From SLJM01 sp964415785 (GTDB taxonomy: Bacteria; Myxococcota_A; Bradymonadia; Bradymonadales; Bradymonadaceae): DNA of 10,614 bases. A program made the translations under genes and the position numbers. The notes below the pieces were generated by a model. That model did not search any database. It was not told the origin of the DNA and saw nothing but the letters and a program-made list of their open reading frames with translations. The stretch lies in contig CAYQBU010000139.1 of the NCBI GenBank assembly GCA_964415785.1, forward strand, positions 1 through 10,614, given 5' to 3'. Shown one piece after another: positions 1 through 7,538 of the stretch (its first letter is position 1; each line of letters begins with the position of its first letter).

Positions 1-112
1 TCCGTCCGAGGGAGCGGCGTTATATGGGTCGGACCGGCGGGCGTCAAGGGGAAATGTGAAAAGAGGTGGGAAATAGTCGAGACGATCGGAACTCTATCCT
101 TTTATATAGGTG

Positions 113-118
113 TATACT
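113..118 (+). promoter_or_regulatory. weak candidate -10 element upstream of rsmD
   Basis: TATACT lies in an AT-rich island (about 97-118) within an otherwise GC-rich leader, 58 bases before the rsmD start. It matches the sigma-70 -10 consensus at five of six positions, but no good TTGACA-like -35 is seen 16-18 bases upstream. The call rests on local base composition and the hexamer alone. The rest of 1-176 shows no gene I can support. Confidence 0.25.
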
Positions 119-176
119 GTGGTGAGATCGTCGTCGCAGTTTGTCCGAGGATCGCCACTGTTACAGAGAGAGCACG

Positions 177-728
177 ATGAGAATTATCGCCGGGACAGCG
201 GGGGGACGACGCTTGAGTTCACCGCCAGGCATGAAGGTACGTCCAACCACGGATCGCATTCGGGAGTCCCTTTTTTCGATGCTCGGCGATCTCAACGGGG
301 CGACGGTGGTCGATGGGTTTGCGGGAAGTGGGGCACTGGGATTGGAGTCCTTGAGTCGAGGAGCGACCCATGCATTTTTTTTCGACCCCTATCGTGCAGC
401 GATCGCCACGGTCCGAAAGAATGTGGAGACCCTCGATATGGCCGATCGAGCTGTCGTTCACCATTGTGATTTTGAATCCGGGCTAAAACGCATCACGGGA
501 ACGCCGGATCTTTGGTTTTTGGATCCTCCCTATGAGAGTGGTGAGGGACAACGGGCGCTAAAGGCTCTGGATGAACTGACATGCGTGACGGAAGGGGCGT
601 TGGTGGTCTGGGAGTCGGCCGACGAGGAAGAGGCACCGAGGCTGGAGCGACTGAAAGAGACTCGCCTCAAGGATTATGGCTCAACATGGATTCGCTTTTA
701 TCGATGCACGAAGGATGCGTGCCCGTGA
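177..728 (+). CDS. rsmD: 16S rRNA (guanine(966)-N(2))-methyltransferase RsmD
   Basis: RsmD transfers a methyl group from S-adenosylmethionine to N2 of G966 in 16S rRNA during assembly of the small ribosomal subunit, in the cytoplasm. The 183-residue product has the family's usual length. It opens with MRIIAGTAGGRRL and the RPTTDRIRESLFSML block (about residues 22-36). The SAM-binding motif is FAGSGALGLE (48-57), and the catalytic motif IV is DPPY (116-119) within LWFLDPPY. The ATG at 177 is preferred over an in-frame TTG at 141 because the protein then starts exactly at the conserved N-terminus and a GAGAG purine stretch lies just upstream. It is followed by coaD in the same direction after 168 bases, a pairing seen in many bacteria. 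A run of eight T at 374-381 encodes three Phe codons; the frame is intact there. Confidence 0.96.
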   Translation: MRIIAGTAGGRRLSSPPGMKVRPTTDRIRESLFSMLGDLNGATVVDGFAGSGALGLESLSRGATHAFFFDPYRAAIATVRKNVETLDMADRAVVHHCDFESGLKRITGTPDLWFLDPPYESGEGQRALKALDELTCVTEGALVVWESADEEEAPRLERLKETRLKDYGSTWIRFYRCTKDACP

Positions 729-749
729 AAGGAATCCGTGAGATATGGC

Positions 750-797
750 TAGTGCTGCCCTTCGAAAATAGCCACTTACTTTCGGCGGGCAGCACTA
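750..797. repeat. two-tier inverted repeat between rsmD and coaD
   Basis: TAGTGCTGCCC (750-760) is matched by its perfect reverse complement GGGCAGCACTA (787-797). Inside it a second stem pairs CGAAA (763-767) with TTTCG (780-784), leaving a 12-base loop. The RNA would fold into a long hairpin starting 21 bases after the rsmD stop. No T-run follows, so it is not a standard intrinsic terminator. It could be a terminator of another kind, an mRNA stability element, a protein-binding dyad or a copy of a dispersed palindromic repeat. The sequence alone cannot decide. Confidence 0.75.
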
Positions 798-896
798 CGA
801 AGCAAGGGGCGAGTGGGTTATAGTTGGGGACTGGAGAGTATAACGACGATTGAGCGATGCGGTTTGGCCATCTGGCCCAGCGATTGAGGTAGTTTC

Positions 897-1397
897 ATGA
901 CGACGACGGCGCTTTATCCGGGCAGTTTTGACCCCCTGACCTACGGGCATGTCAGTATTATCCAGAGAGGTTTGCGGGTGTTTGACCGGGTACTGGTGGG
1001 AATCGCCGTCAATATTCGCAAGGAACCGCTATTTTCCATTGAGGAGCGAATGGCGCTCATCGAGGAGTCCTTTCCCGGCGAGGAGCGCCTCGAGATCGCG
1101 AGCTTCAAGGGATTGCTCGTCGACTACGCCAAACAACGCGACTGCGCTGTGATCCTTCGCGGGCTCCGGGCTGTCAGCGACTTTGAGTACGAGCTGCAGA
1201 TGGCGAATATGAATCGGAAATTGAATGATAATATCGAGACAGTGTTTATGATGACCGAAGAGTCCCATTTTTATGTCAGCTCCGGCCTGGTCAAAGAAGT
1301 GGCCCGCTTCGGCGGCTCCGTTGAAGACCAGGTGCCGGACCATGTGGAAAAAGCGTTGGCCGACAAATTTGAGGCCGACCCACTGCCCAACGAATGA
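897..1397 (+). CDS. coaD: phosphopantetheine adenylyltransferase (CoaD)
   Basis: CoaD transfers AMP from ATP to 4'-phosphopantetheine, giving dephospho-CoA, the penultimate step of coenzyme A synthesis; the family is a cytoplasmic hexamer. The 166-residue protein has the typical length. It shows the nucleotidyltransferase signature YPGSFDPLTYGH near the N-terminus, with the T/HxGH ATP-binding element at TYGH. The conserved LRGLRAVSDFEYELQMANMN block and the SSGLVKEVARFGG block, which corresponds to the ISSTxVKE phosphate-binding motif, are also present. The start ATG is preceded by TGAGGT (885-890) at normal spacing. The gene sits between rsmD and an aminotransferase, all rightward. A weak TATAAC at 839-844 might be a -10, but no -35 supports it. 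Confidence 0.97.
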   Translation: MTTTALYPGSFDPLTYGHVSIIQRGLRVFDRVLVGIAVNIRKEPLFSIEERMALIEESFPGEERLEIASFKGLLVDYAKQRDCAVILRGLRAVSDFEYELQMANMNRKLNDNIETVFMMTEESHFYVSSGLVKEVARFGGSVEDQVPDHVEKALADKFEADPLPNE

Positions 1398-1408
1398 TTG
1401 ATTTGAGA

Positions 1409-1430
1409 TCTGGGTCTTCCATGGCCCAGA
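1409..1430 (+). other. short hairpin before the aminotransferase ribosome-binding site
   Basis: TCTGGG (1409-1414) pairs with CCCAGA (1425-1430); a T-G wobble and a C-G pair extend the stem to eight pairs around a six-base loop. It fills most of the 46-base gap after coaD and ends three bases before GAGGAG (1434-1439), the ribosome-binding site of the next gene. No T-run follows, so read-through from coaD is expected. It may end coaD mRNA decay or tune translation of the next gene; neither is shown. Confidence 0.5.
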
Positions 1431-1443
1431 ACCGAGGAGAAAT

Positions 1444-2619
1444 ATGGTGAAATTGAGCAAGCGGATTCAACGCGTAGAACCCTCCCCGACCCTGGCGATT
1501 ACGGCGAAAGCAAACGCCATGAAGGCCGAGGGGATCGATGTGATCGGATTTAGCGCCGGGGAGCCCGATTTTGATACACCAGAGCCGATTGCCAGAGCGG
1601 CCCGGGAGGCGATCGCCTCCGGCAAGACCCGGTATACGCCGGCCAGTGGCCTTCCCGATCTGCGCAAAGCGATTGCAAAAGACTACGCGCGACGCCAGCG
1701 AGAGGTGGCGGCCGACCAGGTCGTGGTGACCGTGGGCGCCAAGCAGGCCCTCTATAATGCGACCCAGGTACTCTTTGATCCGGGCGACAAGGTGGTGATC
1801 CCCGCCCCTCATTGGGTCAGCTATCCCGCTCAACTTCACCTCGCGGGGGCGACGCCGGTGTCCCTGAAAACGGGCATCGACTCCGATTTTAAGCTCACCC
1901 CGGAGGCCCTGAGCGCACGTCTGGACGAAGGCGATATTAAAGGCTTGATTCTATGCTCGCCCTCCAATCCCACGGGAGCGACCTATAGCGCCGAAGAACT
2001 CCAGGGGCTCGCCGAGGTTCTGGAGGCCCACCCGGAAGTCAAGATACTCTTCGACGCCATCTACGACCGGCTCTACTACGAGGGCGATATCGCCGCCGAT
2101 CTGGTGGCCCAGGCGCCGACGTTGAGCGAGCGGGTAATGACCTTTAATGGCTTTTCCAAGACCTATGCGATGACGGGCTGGCGACTGGGCTACGCCATCG
2201 GACCGAGCGAGTGGATATCGGCGATGGGAACGCTCCAGAGCCAATCGACCTCCAATGCCACCACCTTCGTGCAATACGGTGGGCTGGCGGCACTGGCGAT
2301 GGATGACGCCTTGCTCGACGAGCGACGCGCCCACTTTAAGCGGCGTCGCGACCTGATGGTTCAGGGCCTCAACGCCATCGACGGAGTGGATTGCCTGACG
2401 CCGAGCGGTGCCTTTTATGTCTTCCCAGACTTCTCGTCGCTCATCGAAGACGGGCGCTTCGAAGATGATCTGGCGTTGACGGAGACCCTGCTGACCGAGG
2501 CCCACTGCGCGGTGGTCCCGGGCTCGGCCTTTGGCGCCCCCGGTGGCCTTCGGCTGTCCTACGCCCTGGGCGATGAATCCATCAAGAAGGGATTGGCGCG
2601 CATCGCCGACGCTCTTTAG
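1444..2619 (+). CDS. aspC: PLP-dependent class I aminotransferase, probable aspartate aminotransferase
   Basis: The probable reaction is reversible amino transfer between aspartate and 2-oxoglutarate with pyridoxal phosphate in the cytoplasm; some relatives also use prephenate. The 391 residues are full length for fold-type I, beta subgroup. Landmarks are FSAGEPDFDTP (36-46), TVGAKQALYN (96-105), APHWVSYP (121-128), SPSNPTGAT (172-180) with N175, DAIYD with D204 and Y207, and NGFSKTYAMTGWRLGY with the PLP lysine K239. LRLSYA carries R370, the Arg expected to bind the substrate alpha-carboxylate. K100 of GAKQAL matches the lysine that binds the distal carboxylate in the Thermus enzyme, which supports aspartate as substrate. 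GAGGAG lies four bases before the ATG. The gene is 46 bases after coaD and its stop overlaps the stop of the convergent pepF by four bases. Substrate range remains inferred. Confidence 0.93.
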   Translation: MVKLSKRIQRVEPSPTLAITAKANAMKAEGIDVIGFSAGEPDFDTPEPIARAAREAIASGKTRYTPASGLPDLRKAIAKDYARRQREVAADQVVVTVGAKQALYNATQVLFDPGDKVVIPAPHWVSYPAQLHLAGATPVSLKTGIDSDFKLTPEALSARLDEGDIKGLILCSPSNPTGATYSAEELQGLAEVLEAHPEVKILFDAIYDRLYYEGDIAADLVAQAPTLSERVMTFNGFSKTYAMTGWRLGYAIGPSEWISAMGTLQSQSTSNATTFVQYGGLAALAMDDALLDERRAHFKRRRDLMVQGLNAIDGVDCLTPSGAFYVFPDFSSLIEDGRFEDDLALTETLLTEAHCAVVPGSAFGAPGGLRLSYALGDESIKKGLARIADAL

Positions 2620-4487
2620 TTCTCCACCTCGTCAAGAGCCTCTTCCAGTTGATCGACGAGTTCGTCGAGGCGCTCGATAACGGAGCGAATGGTGGTGGTC
2701 TCCTCGAGATCGACGCCGGCGGCCCGGAGTTGCTCCATGGGGTGGTCATTACCTCCGCTCTGGAGGAGGGTCAGGTAGTTCTCAACGGTTTGCTCTCTGG
2801 TGGACACATCGTCACTGAGCAATCCGTCCATGATCGTCGCCGACGAGGCATAACAGGTGGCGTATTGATAGACATAAAAGGGGGCATTGTAGAAATGAGG
2901 GATCCGCGCCCAGGTCACGGCATAGACGTCATCGAGGGTAGCTACGTCACCGTAGTACTGTTTGAGCTTTGAGAAATAGAGCTCATTGAGGGTGTCCGCC
3001 GTCACCGGTTGGCCCTGCTCCACGGCCCGGTGGGCAGCCAACTCAAAATCAGCAAAGAGCGACTGCGTATAAAAGGTGCCCGTAATATTGTCGATCGCTC
3101 GCTGCAGCAGCATCGCCCGCTCACCGGGATCGTCGCTCTTGTCGAGCATATGATCCAAAAGCAGGGCTTCATTGGTGGTGGACGCCACCTCGGCGACAAA
3201 AATTGTATAGGAGGCGGTGGCAAAGGGCTGATGCTCCGAGGAGAGCATCGTATGCAGGGTATGGCCCAATTCGTGGGAGAGGGTGAAGAGATCGGAGAGT
3301 GTGTCCGTGTAGTTGAGGAGCATATAGGGGTGAACGCCGTAAACCCCGGCGGAATAGGCTCCAGAGCGCTTGCCCTCATTTTCGTAGACGTCGATCCAGC
3401 CCCCGGAGAGGGCCTCTTTCATCAGTTCTTGATAATCGGAACCCAGGGGTTCAACGGACTCGATCAGAAGCTCCCGGACCTCGTCATAGGGGTAGAGATC
3501 GTCGCGCTCCAACAGGGGTACACTGCTGTCGAAGGGGTGGTATTCATCGAGGCCCAAACGCTCTTTTCGAAGCCGGTGGTAGCGCTGGAAGGGATCGAGG
3601 CCATTGGAGGTGGTCTCAATGAGAGTCTCGAGCACGGAGACGGGAACGTTATTGCCATCGAGCGCCGCCTGGGCACAGCTATCGTAGCGACGGGCTTGAG
3701 CCTGCGCCCAGTCGCGTTGGCAAATGCTATTGTACAGAGCGGCGAAGGTATTCTTCTGACCGTCAAAGATATCGTACATGGCCTCGAAGGCCGCCCGTCG
3801 ATCGGCCTGATTTCGCCGAGTCTGAAGCAGATGACTATATTCGCCAAAGGAGACGGTGGTGGTCTCTCCATCGCTGAGTTCGATCTCATTGAAGTCGATA
3901 TCGGCGGTGGTCAGCGCCCGATAGACCTCGCCGGGCGCCGATCGAAAGCGGCTTCCATAGGCCAGGATCTCTTCGCCCTTTTCGTCGAGCACATGCTCCT
4001 GATTGCGAAAGACCTCGGCGATAGGAAAGCGATAGGGCTCCAGCTCCTCGGTCTCCTCGACCCACTCCATGACCGTCGACTCGCCGATGCCAATAAGCTC
4101 CGGCTCAAACCAGGCGCGCTTGGCCTGATATTGGGCAAAGAGCTGTTGGACCTGCTGGAGACGAGCCTGCACTTCATTATTGCGCTGATCGATATCGAAG
4201 GTGAGCTGGGGATAGCGATAGAGCTTATAGGCCATCATCCCGATCTGATCGCTGAGCCGATAGGCCTCCACCAATTTCTGGGCTCCCTCATCGAGGGTCG
4301 ATCGTAGCTCAACGAAGCTCTCCATATGGGCTTCGATCGCCTCCATATCGGCCTCCCACTGAGACCAATCGTCGTAAATATCGTCGACATTCCACTTGTA
4401 GCGGTCATCGATGGCCTCTCGATCTTTGGTGTCGGGGCGACCGCCGTCGAGGATGTCATCGAAGCAAAGAGAGGTCAGCTCGATCAT
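2616..4487 (-). CDS. pepF: oligoendopeptidase F, M3B-family zinc metallopeptidase
   Basis: M3B oligoendopeptidases cut short peptides, not folded proteins, in the cytoplasm and recycle peptides. The 623-residue product has the usual family length. The N-terminal helical region (about 20-200) includes the QVQARLQQVQQLF-type segment. The catalytic motif is HELGH (H405, E406, H409), and the third zinc ligand is E433 in FVAEVASTTNEALL. The downstream HFYNAPFYVYQYAT block is also typical of the family. There is no signal peptide. The ATG at 4487 is chosen because GGAGA lies eight bases ahead; a TTG five codons upstream is possible but would overlap that site. The gene follows the protease-barrel gene after 45 bases in the same direction, so the two are probably cotranscribed. 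Its stop overlaps that of the convergent aminotransferase. Confidence 0.96.
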   Translation of the reverse strand: MIELTSLCFDDILDGGRPDTKDREAIDDRYKWNVDDIYDDWSQWEADMEAIEAHMESFVELRSTLDEGAQKLVEAYRLSDQIGMMAYKLYRYPQLTFDIDQRNNEVQARLQQVQQLFAQYQAKRAWFEPELIGIGESTVMEWVEETEELEPYRFPIAEVFRNQEHVLDEKGEEILAYGSRFRSAPGEVYRALTTADIDFNEIELSDGETTTVSFGEYSHLLQTRRNQADRRAAFEAMYDIFDGQKNTFAALYNSICQRDWAQAQARRYDSCAQAALDGNNVPVSVLETLIETTSNGLDPFQRYHRLRKERLGLDEYHPFDSSVPLLERDDLYPYDEVRELLIESVEPLGSDYQELMKEALSGGWIDVYENEGKRSGAYSAGVYGVHPYMLLNYTDTLSDLFTLSHELGHTLHTMLSSEHQPFATASYTIFVAEVASTTNEALLLDHMLDKSDDPGERAMLLQRAIDNITGTFYTQSLFADFELAAHRAVEQGQPVTADTLNELYFSKLKQYYGDVATLDDVYAVTWARIPHFYNAPFYVYQYATCYASSATIMDGLLSDDVSTREQTVENYLTLLQSGGNDHPMEQLRAAGVDLEETTTIRSVIERLDELVDQLEEALDEVEN

Positions 4488-4495
4488 GGGGTTAG

Positions 4496-4500
4496 TCTCC
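4496..4500 (-). promoter_or_regulatory. ribosome-binding site that sets the pepF start
   Basis: On the minus strand GGAGA lies eight bases before ATG 4487. The alternative TTG start at 4502 would itself overlap this site and has no purine-rich stretch before it, so the ATG is favoured. Confidence 0.7.
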
Positions 4501-4509
4501 AAAAAAGTT

Positions 4510-4530
4510 GGGTGAAGGCCAGGGTGAAGG
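4510..4530. repeat. tandem 9-bp direct repeat in the spacer before pepF
   Basis: GGGTGAAGG occurs at 4510-4518 and again at 4522-4530, a 12-base period, between the stop of the barrel gene and the pepF ribosome-binding site. It may be chance; the paired copies could also bind a regulator or affect processing of the joint mRNA. Confidence 0.45.
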
Positions 4531-4532
4531 TG

Positions 4533-7499
4533 TTACCAGGACCCGCCTATGACGGAACTCAGTGTATGCACCAAACGCTCGTCGTCGACCAGCCGCTGCG
4601 CCACCTGGTATCGAAAGCGAAGGGGCGCCCGCCATAGGATCATGGATAAATCGAGGCTCGCGCCCACGGCGGCGTGAAAGTCCCCATCAAAACGGGTGGC
4701 CGCCGATCCAAAGAGCTCCAGGTCGAGCTGGCGAACAAAGGCCGAGGGAAAGATCCCCAGCGTCGCCGGCCGACCGCGGTCGATGATGAAGGGATAGCGG
4801 TATTGAACATCACCGATGGCCACGCGATTGGTGGACAGGCCCAGATCTTCATAGCCACGCAGGGGCTCGCTAAAGCGAAATTGGCGAGGCACCAGGTGAT
4901 GGGCCAGGGGTTCGGCCAGCGGCTCTTCGGAGCTCGTCAATTGCTCCAATCCCGTAAAGCCCCCCACGCGCATCAGGGGAAGATCGTTGGGCACGCCGCC
5001 GAGGCGATGGCCGCGCGCGCTGATCCGAAGTTGATGGCGCGAGGAAAAGGGAAGCGATTGGTAACGGGACAGTTGAGCGCGCCCTTGATCGAGGTCAAAG
5101 TCGGAGCCCGCCCACCGCGGATAAGCACCGGCGCGTGTCGCCAATTGCCATCCCTCCTGGATCCCTCCATAGGCGCTGCTGCGACTGGTCTCATAGCGAA
5201 ACCCGGCCAGAGCGCCGATGAGTCGGCTGTCGATGCCGGCGACGCCGGGCGCCGATTCGCGCTCAAATTCAGCCGCCGAGGCCTCCACCCAAATGGTGGT
5301 ATTGCCAAAGAAGCTTCGCTGAAGTTCCAGACGCGCCAGTCGATCGCGCTGCTGAAGCAATAGATCCTCGTCGGACTCGTCGCCACCGAGAACGCGCAGG
5401 CGGCTTCGGTTATCCAGGCCCTGGGCGGTCACCATCCAGGGGGCAAGGCCCGTAAAGATATAGGCCAGCGATCCACTGGGCTGGTCGCGGCGAAAGTCCC
5501 ACCACATATCGGCAGCCCAGTTGTGGGTGCCCAACTCGTCGCGTCCGCTGACGCCGAGCCCCAACTCGATCTCATCGCCGCCCTCGAAGATCATCACCTG
5601 GGGCAGGCGAAGACGGGGGCGAAAGAGCCCATCGAGGCTCGAATAGGCCTCGTCCTTGAGCACGGGCACGCGCCTAGCCGGGTCCGGGTCATAGCCCTGA
5701 AGGCGAGGCTCATGAAAAGCCAGCAACGTTTCTTCTTGCCGCTCCATGGGCTCATCGCCGCCGATCGCATCGAGCGTCCATCCCCAGCCCTCGCGGTTGA
5801 GGGCCACCAACGAGTCGCCGCGCATCTGCGGCGCCGTCATCATGAAGGGGGCGTCGCTTCGCCGGCGGCTCGTCTCGTCTCCCTGGTCGAGTTCGTAGAC
5901 CTGGATACCTCCATCGTCGGTGGCCGCGGCCACCAGGAGTTGCTCCTCGCCGGTCCAATACGGCGCATAGACCGGCTGCTGCGCCCCCTCAACGCTCCAC
6001 TGCCCTTCGAATTGAGCGCTCTCAACATCGGCAATCATCACGGACCAGCGCTCATCCTCCATCAAACTCATGGCGAGCGTTTCGCCCGACGGCGACAGGC
6101 GAAGCGACGAGACGTAGGCGCCACCGGGCAATTCCCAGAGGCGTTGAGCGCTCTCCTCGGGGGCGTCCAGGGCGACGCGGTCGATGGCCACGCGCTGACC
6201 GTCGACGGAGGCCAATATCAGGTCCTGGCCATCAGGAGTGATGTCGACAGCCACGGCCTGGCTATCGTCGATCACGGTCTGCCAGCGACCAGAGGAGATA
6301 TCGAGGAGCATCACCGATGTCTGGGGGGCCGATCGGCCCTGATGATTGACCAGCATCACCAGCGACTGACCATCAGGGGAAAAGCGCAGACCATCGATGG
6401 CCTGAAGGCTTCGAATGGAGCGCAGAGGGCGGACGTCGGGTAGGCGTTGGCTCAGCACCACCTCCCCGGTGGCGTCTTCGATCTCCAGGATCGGCACCTG
6501 ATCGACATCGTGGCGAAAGAGGGCCACCTCATCTTCGGGGCCCGTCTCAAAGAGGGCCCGACGCCCCATCCACCGCAGGCGCTCCTGGGTATCGGGGCGC
6601 TCCCGAAGCTCAAAGCGCTGGTTGAGCTCCACGGCAAATTCATCGATGAGGGCCTCCATATCGCGGCCATAGACCTTTCGGAAGCGGCGATTCATGGCGA
6701 AGGGAAAAAAGGTGGATTCGCCCTGCCGATCGATGAGTTGCCACAGCCTCTCCTCGCCGTATTCCTCGACCAGGTAGGCCACGAAATAGGAACCAAAGAG
6801 GTAGTGTCCGCCTACGGGAATCGCCCGATCCCACTCCGAGAGCTGCCCTCCCTCAAAGGGCTCCTCGCTGATCCCGGCGGCCAAAAGGGTCTCCCAGATC
6901 GGTGACCCATAGCGGCCGACTCCTTCGACGAGTTCCCCCTCATAATAGGTCGCCAAGCCCTCGAAAAACCAAAGGTCAAAACCCGCCTGCGGGTTGATCG
7001 AGGGACCGATGAGCCGATTGACCATCGAGTAGAATCCGTGGATCTGGATCAAATGCACATAATGCACCATCTCATGGCATCCCACGGCCGAGGGACTCGG
7101 CGTGTATCCGCTTTGCTGGAGCAGGGGAGTGGTAAAGGAGGTGGGCACCAGAATATGGGGGTCATCACCGGGCCCAAAGGCGACGTAAGCGTTATTGAAT
7201 TCCACATCGGGCATAAAGACAGGGACCAGCCCCCAGTCGGTGGGTCGGGGAAGGCGCTCCTCCAGGTCCACCAGGCAACGCTCCAGGCGGGCCGCCATCT
7301 GTCGGGCTTCATCCTCCTGGCCCTCCGGATAATAGATCTGTAGGCGCTCGGTCTCCATGCGCCGCATATCCTCTTCCCCATAGGCGCTGTGGACATCGGT
7401 CGGAAATCGAGGCGACGTGGTGACGCATCCCAACAGCAGCGACAGGGCGATCACCAGCGCCATCCATCCCAGGCTCGCCGCACTCGCTGAGTCCTTCAT
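4533..7499 (-). CDS. outer-membrane lipoprotein with zinc-protease, TolB-like propeller and Omp85-like barrel
   Basis: The 988-residue protein opens with a lipoprotein signal: a hydrophobic stretch ending in LLLGC, with the lipidated Cys at 25. A gluzincin-like domain (about 50-300) carries HEMVH (H142, E143, H146) and a likely third zinc ligand E180 in FFEGLATYYE, as in Peptidase_MA-type domains; all residues for an active protease are present. Propeller repeats follow, with LRFSPDG (371-377), DITPDG (419-424) and LRLSPSG (466-472). After an FRPRLRLP linker near 626, some 370 residues of alternating strands resemble an Omp85/surface-antigen barrel, with LRGYE (from 880) matching the L6 loop motif and a terminal Trp. 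Only two other Cys remain, C75 and C141, a possible disulfide. The ATG at 7499 has AGAGG five bases upstream; a 28-residue extension to 7583 is rejected because it would displace the signal peptide. Substrate and function are unknown. Confidence 0.85.
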   Translation of the reverse strand: MKDSASAASLGWMALVIALSLLLGCVTTSPRFPTDVHSAYGEEDMRRMETERLQIYYPEGQEDEARQMAARLERCLVDLEERLPRPTDWGLVPVFMPDVEFNNAYVAFGPGDDPHILVPTSFTTPLLQQSGYTPSPSAVGCHEMVHYVHLIQIHGFYSMVNRLIGPSINPQAGFDLWFFEGLATYYEGELVEGVGRYGSPIWETLLAAGISEEPFEGGQLSEWDRAIPVGGHYLFGSYFVAYLVEEYGEERLWQLIDRQGESTFFPFAMNRRFRKVYGRDMEALIDEFAVELNQRFELRERPDTQERLRWMGRRALFETGPEDEVALFRHDVDQVPILEIEDATGEVVLSQRLPDVRPLRSIRSLQAIDGLRFSPDGQSLVMLVNHQGRSAPQTSVMLLDISSGRWQTVIDDSQAVAVDITPDGQDLILASVDGQRVAIDRVALDAPEESAQRLWELPGGAYVSSLRLSPSGETLAMSLMEDERWSVMIADVESAQFEGQWSVEGAQQPVYAPYWTGEEQLLVAAATDDGGIQVYELDQGDETSRRRSDAPFMMTAPQMRGDSLVALNREGWGWTLDAIGGDEPMERQEETLLAFHEPRLQGYDPDPARRVPVLKDEAYSSLDGLFRPRLRLPQVMIFEGGDEIELGLGVSGRDELGTHNWAADMWWDFRRDQPSGSLAYIFTGLAPWMVTAQGLDNRSRLRVLGGDESDEDLLLQQRDRLARLELQRSFFGNTTIWVEASAAEFERESAPGVAGIDSRLIGALAGFRYETSRSSAYGGIQEGWQLATRAGAYPRWAGSDFDLDQGRAQLSRYQSLPFSSRHQLRISARGHRLGGVPNDLPLMRVGGFTGLEQLTSSEEPLAEPLAHHLVPRQFRFSEPLRGYEDLGLSTNRVAIGDVQYRYPFIIDRGRPATLGIFPSAFVRQLDLELFGSAATRFDGDFHAAVGASLDLSMILWRAPLRFRYQVAQRLVDDERLVHTLSSVIGGSW

Positions 7500-7503
7500 C
7501 ATT

Positions 7504-7509
7504 ACCTCT
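7504..7509 (-). promoter_or_regulatory. ribosome-binding site that sets the start of the barrel lipoprotein
   Basis: AGAGGT on the minus strand is followed by two consecutive ATG codons, at 7502 and 7499. Spacing from AGAGG is two bases to the first and five to the second, so the second is favoured. Either start gives a normal lipoprotein signal peptide. Confidence 0.6.
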
Positions 7510-7538
7510 ACCAATATGCATCCGAAAAAGGGAATCGG

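Noticed and set aside
1..180. A plus-strand frame open from the window edge that ends in TGA at 178-180, overlapping the rsmD ATG as ATGA.
   Set aside because: It looks like translational coupling, but the predicted 59 residues have no recognisable features and pass through an AT-rich promoter-like island. An open frame of this length can occur by chance.
374..381. A run of eight T in rsmD as a possible phase-variable tract.
   Set aside because: The run encodes Phe codons in frame and rsmD is a housekeeping gene; eight T alone is weak evidence for switching.
397..405. GCGATCGC octamers (also near 1611) resembling the cyanobacterial HIP1 repeat.
   Set aside because: Only isolated copies were noticed, which fits the general richness in GATC, and the gene content does not suggest a cyanobacterium.
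839..844. TATAAC as a coaD promoter -10.
   Set aside because: No acceptable -35 lies at the right distance, so it is not listed as a feature.
3009..4307. A 432-codon plus-strand open frame antisense to pepF.
   Set aside because: It is the mirror of a strongly supported M3B peptidase with an intact HELGH motif. Its translation has low-complexity Gly/Ile/Leu composition and no family motif, so it is a codon-usage shadow.
5523..6443. A 306-codon plus-strand open frame inside the barrel lipoprotein gene.
   Set aside because: It overlaps propeller repeats encoded on the other strand and has no recognisable motif.
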